Below are positions 6,216-7,237 of a stretch of 7,237 bases of DNA, in pieces. Position numbers and translations under genes: made by a program. Below the pieces are notes generated by a model, which was given only the letters and a program-made list of their open reading frames with translations, had not been told where the DNA came from and did no database searches. Location: contig DMRR01000234.1 of NCBI GenBank assembly GCA_003455275.1, positions 1 to 7,237 on the forward strand, written 5' to 3'. Source of the stretch: Bacteroidota bacterium (lineage in GTDB: Bacteria; Bacteroidota; Bacteroidia; Chitinophagales; UBA10324). The first letter of the stretch is position 1, and each line of letters opens with the position of its first letter.

Positions 6216-6905
6216 ATGAACTACGGTAAAGAATTCAGAGATTACGCAATTAAGCACAGAGGAATGAGCGGAACCTATGTTGATTCCATAATGAAACATC
6301 AGATTAGCAACCTCACACCATATATAATTGAAGAACGGCCAATGAATGTTGCTTCTATGGATGTTTTCAGCCGACTGATGATGGACCGCATTATTTTTAT
6401 GGGTGATCCCATTAATGATTATGTAGCTAATGTGATACAAGCCCAATTGTTATTTCTGGAATCAGCTGACGCAAAACGCGATATTCAGATTTATATAAAC
6501 AGCCCTGGTGGTTCAGTGTATGCGGGTCTCGGAATTTATGACACCATGCAGTACATCAACCCCGATGTTGCCACTATTTGCACCGGAATTGCAGCATCTA
6601 TGGCTGCTGTGCTTTTATGTGCAGGGCAAAAGGGAAAGCGTACTGCACTACCCCATTCCCGTGTTATGATTCATCAGCCAATGGGTGGTGCTGAAGGACA
6701 AGCGAGCGATATTGAAATTACAGCCCGCGAGATTCTTAAACTTAAGAAAGAACTTTACGAAATAATCGCAAATCACTCCGGACAACAATTTAAGAAAGTA
6801 GAAAAAGACAGCGACCGTGATTACTGGATGCTGGCCGAAGAAGCAAAAGAATATGGAATGATAGATGAAGTACTTGTAAAAAAGAACCCAACAACCGAAT
6901 CATAA
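6216..6905 (+). CDS. clpP: ATP-dependent Clp protease proteolytic subunit ClpP
   Basis: This 229-residue serine protease subunit assembles into a double heptameric ring that degrades substrates fed by ClpX. The catalytic triad is Ser128 (GIAASMAA), His153 (SRVMIHQPMGG) and Asp202 (SDRDYW). The Ser-His spacing of 25 and His-Asp spacing of 49 equal those of E. coli ClpP. The oxyanion-hole segment SPGGSVYAG (96-104) is intact, so the enzyme should be active. Aligned by eye, residues 33-40 (LTPYIIEE) correspond to the E. coli mature N-terminus, which implies a pro-segment of roughly 31-32 residues against 14 in E. coli. This accounts for most of the greater length and is my impression of the normal Bacteroidota form. 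The ATG at 6216 has an A-rich upstream stretch and no Shine-Dalgarno. The gene lies 22 nt after tig and 3 nt before clpX, so the three are clearly co-transcribed. Confidence 0.98.
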   Translation: MNYGKEFRDYAIKHRGMSGTYVDSIMKHQISNLTPYIIEERPMNVASMDVFSRLMMDRIIFMGDPINDYVANVIQAQLLFLESADAKRDIQIYINSPGGSVYAGLGIYDTMQYINPDVATICTGIAASMAAVLLCAGQKGKRTALPHSRVMIHQPMGGAEGQASDIEITAREILKLKKELYEIIANHSGQQFKKVEKDSDRDYWMLAEEAKEYGMIDEVLVKKNPTTES

Positions 6906-6908
6906 TAT

Positions 6909-7237
6909 ATGAAAAAGTCCGGGCAACACTGTTCATTTTGTGGAAGAGGAAAGGATGAAACACTTGTACTGATTTCAGGAATCGATGCATTTATCTGCGA
7001 TACTTGTGTTGCTCAGGCAAAACAAATTATCGAGGAAGAAAACCTTTCGAAGAAAAAGAAATTTGTTTCAGCTCCTGCAAAATTTTCTACTCCAAAAGAA
7101 ATTAAAAATTTCCTGGATGAATATGTGATAGGTCAGGATGATGCAAAAAAGGTACTGAGTGTTGCAGTTTACAATCACTATAAAAGATTGAATCAAACTT
7201 CAAAGGATGATGTAGAGATTGAAAAGTCGAATATCAT
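6909..7237 (+). CDS. clpX: ATP-dependent Clp protease ATP-binding subunit ClpX (3' truncated)
   Basis: The ATG at 6909 starts only 3 nt after the clpP stop, and the frame stays open to the window edge (109 codons plus two bases). The N-terminal zinc-binding domain is complete: Cys8, Cys11, Cys30 and Cys33 (CSFC and CDTC) form the C4 site that dimerises and binds adaptors and some substrates. After a Lys-rich linker comes the start of the AAA+ module, with [20 protein letters not shown] and [10 protein letters not shown], as in other ClpX proteins. The window ends at EKSNI, immediately before the expected Walker A motif, so ATPase, pore-loop and ClpP-docking residues cannot be assessed. ClpX unfolds tagged substrates and threads them into ClpP. 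The zinc domain distinguishes it from HslU and ClpA/C. Confidence 0.97.
   Translation, partial: MKKSGQHCSFCGRGKDETLVLISGIDAFICDTCVAQAKQIIEEENLSKKKKFVSAPAKFSTPKEIKNFLDEYVIGQDDAKKVLSVAVYNHYKRLNQTSKDDVEIEKSNI

Overview
The window looks like an ordinary chromosomal segment from a member of the Bacteroidota (Bacteroidetes). The evidence is the moderately A+T-rich composition, start codons without a Shine-Dalgarno sequence (A/T-rich leaders instead), and the type of each protein: a Bacteroidota-style outer-membrane beta-barrel, a GH3-superfamily protein, a DUF2007 protein, and Mrp and trigger factor variants that resemble those I recall from this phylum. I cannot name the genus from sequence alone. 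No mobile element, phage gene, CRISPR array, toxin-antitoxin pair or defence system was seen.

Layout. (i) Positions 1-1467, plus strand: the 3' part of an outer-membrane beta-barrel gene whose start lies upstream of the window. (ii) Positions 1480-4433, minus strand: a co-directional run in transcription order of a GH3-family protein, a small DUF2007 protein, and an Mrp/ApbC P-loop ATPase with an N-terminal MIP18 (DUF59) domain. Mrp converges with the barrel gene across only 12 bp, and a perfect 9-bp inverted repeat sits in that junction. (iii) Positions 4434-4810: a 377-bp divergent region containing a tRNA-Leu(UAG) on the plus strand. (iv) Positions 4811-7237, plus strand: trigger factor (tig), clpP and the first part of clpX, a classical protein-quality-control operon with 22-nt and 3-nt gaps.

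How the genes work together. Trigger factor binds nascent chains at the ribosome exit tunnel. ClpX unfolds substrates and feeds them to the ClpP barrel for degradation, so folding and degradation are coupled in one transcription unit. Mrp is expected to carry or insert Fe-S clusters. The GH3 protein should adenylate a carboxylic acid, but its substrate is unknown. The DUF2007 protein has no established function.

The points most worth a second look are a natural polyhistidine tail on trigger factor (nine His in the last 16 residues), a trigger factor PPIase domain without recognisable FKBP active-site residues, an Mrp protein without the C-terminal CxxC cluster motif, a shared hairpin overlapping a stop codon at the convergent junction, a 14-bp perfect palindrome just before the mrp start, and a U-U mismatch in the T stem of the tRNA. 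I found no convincing undescribed system.
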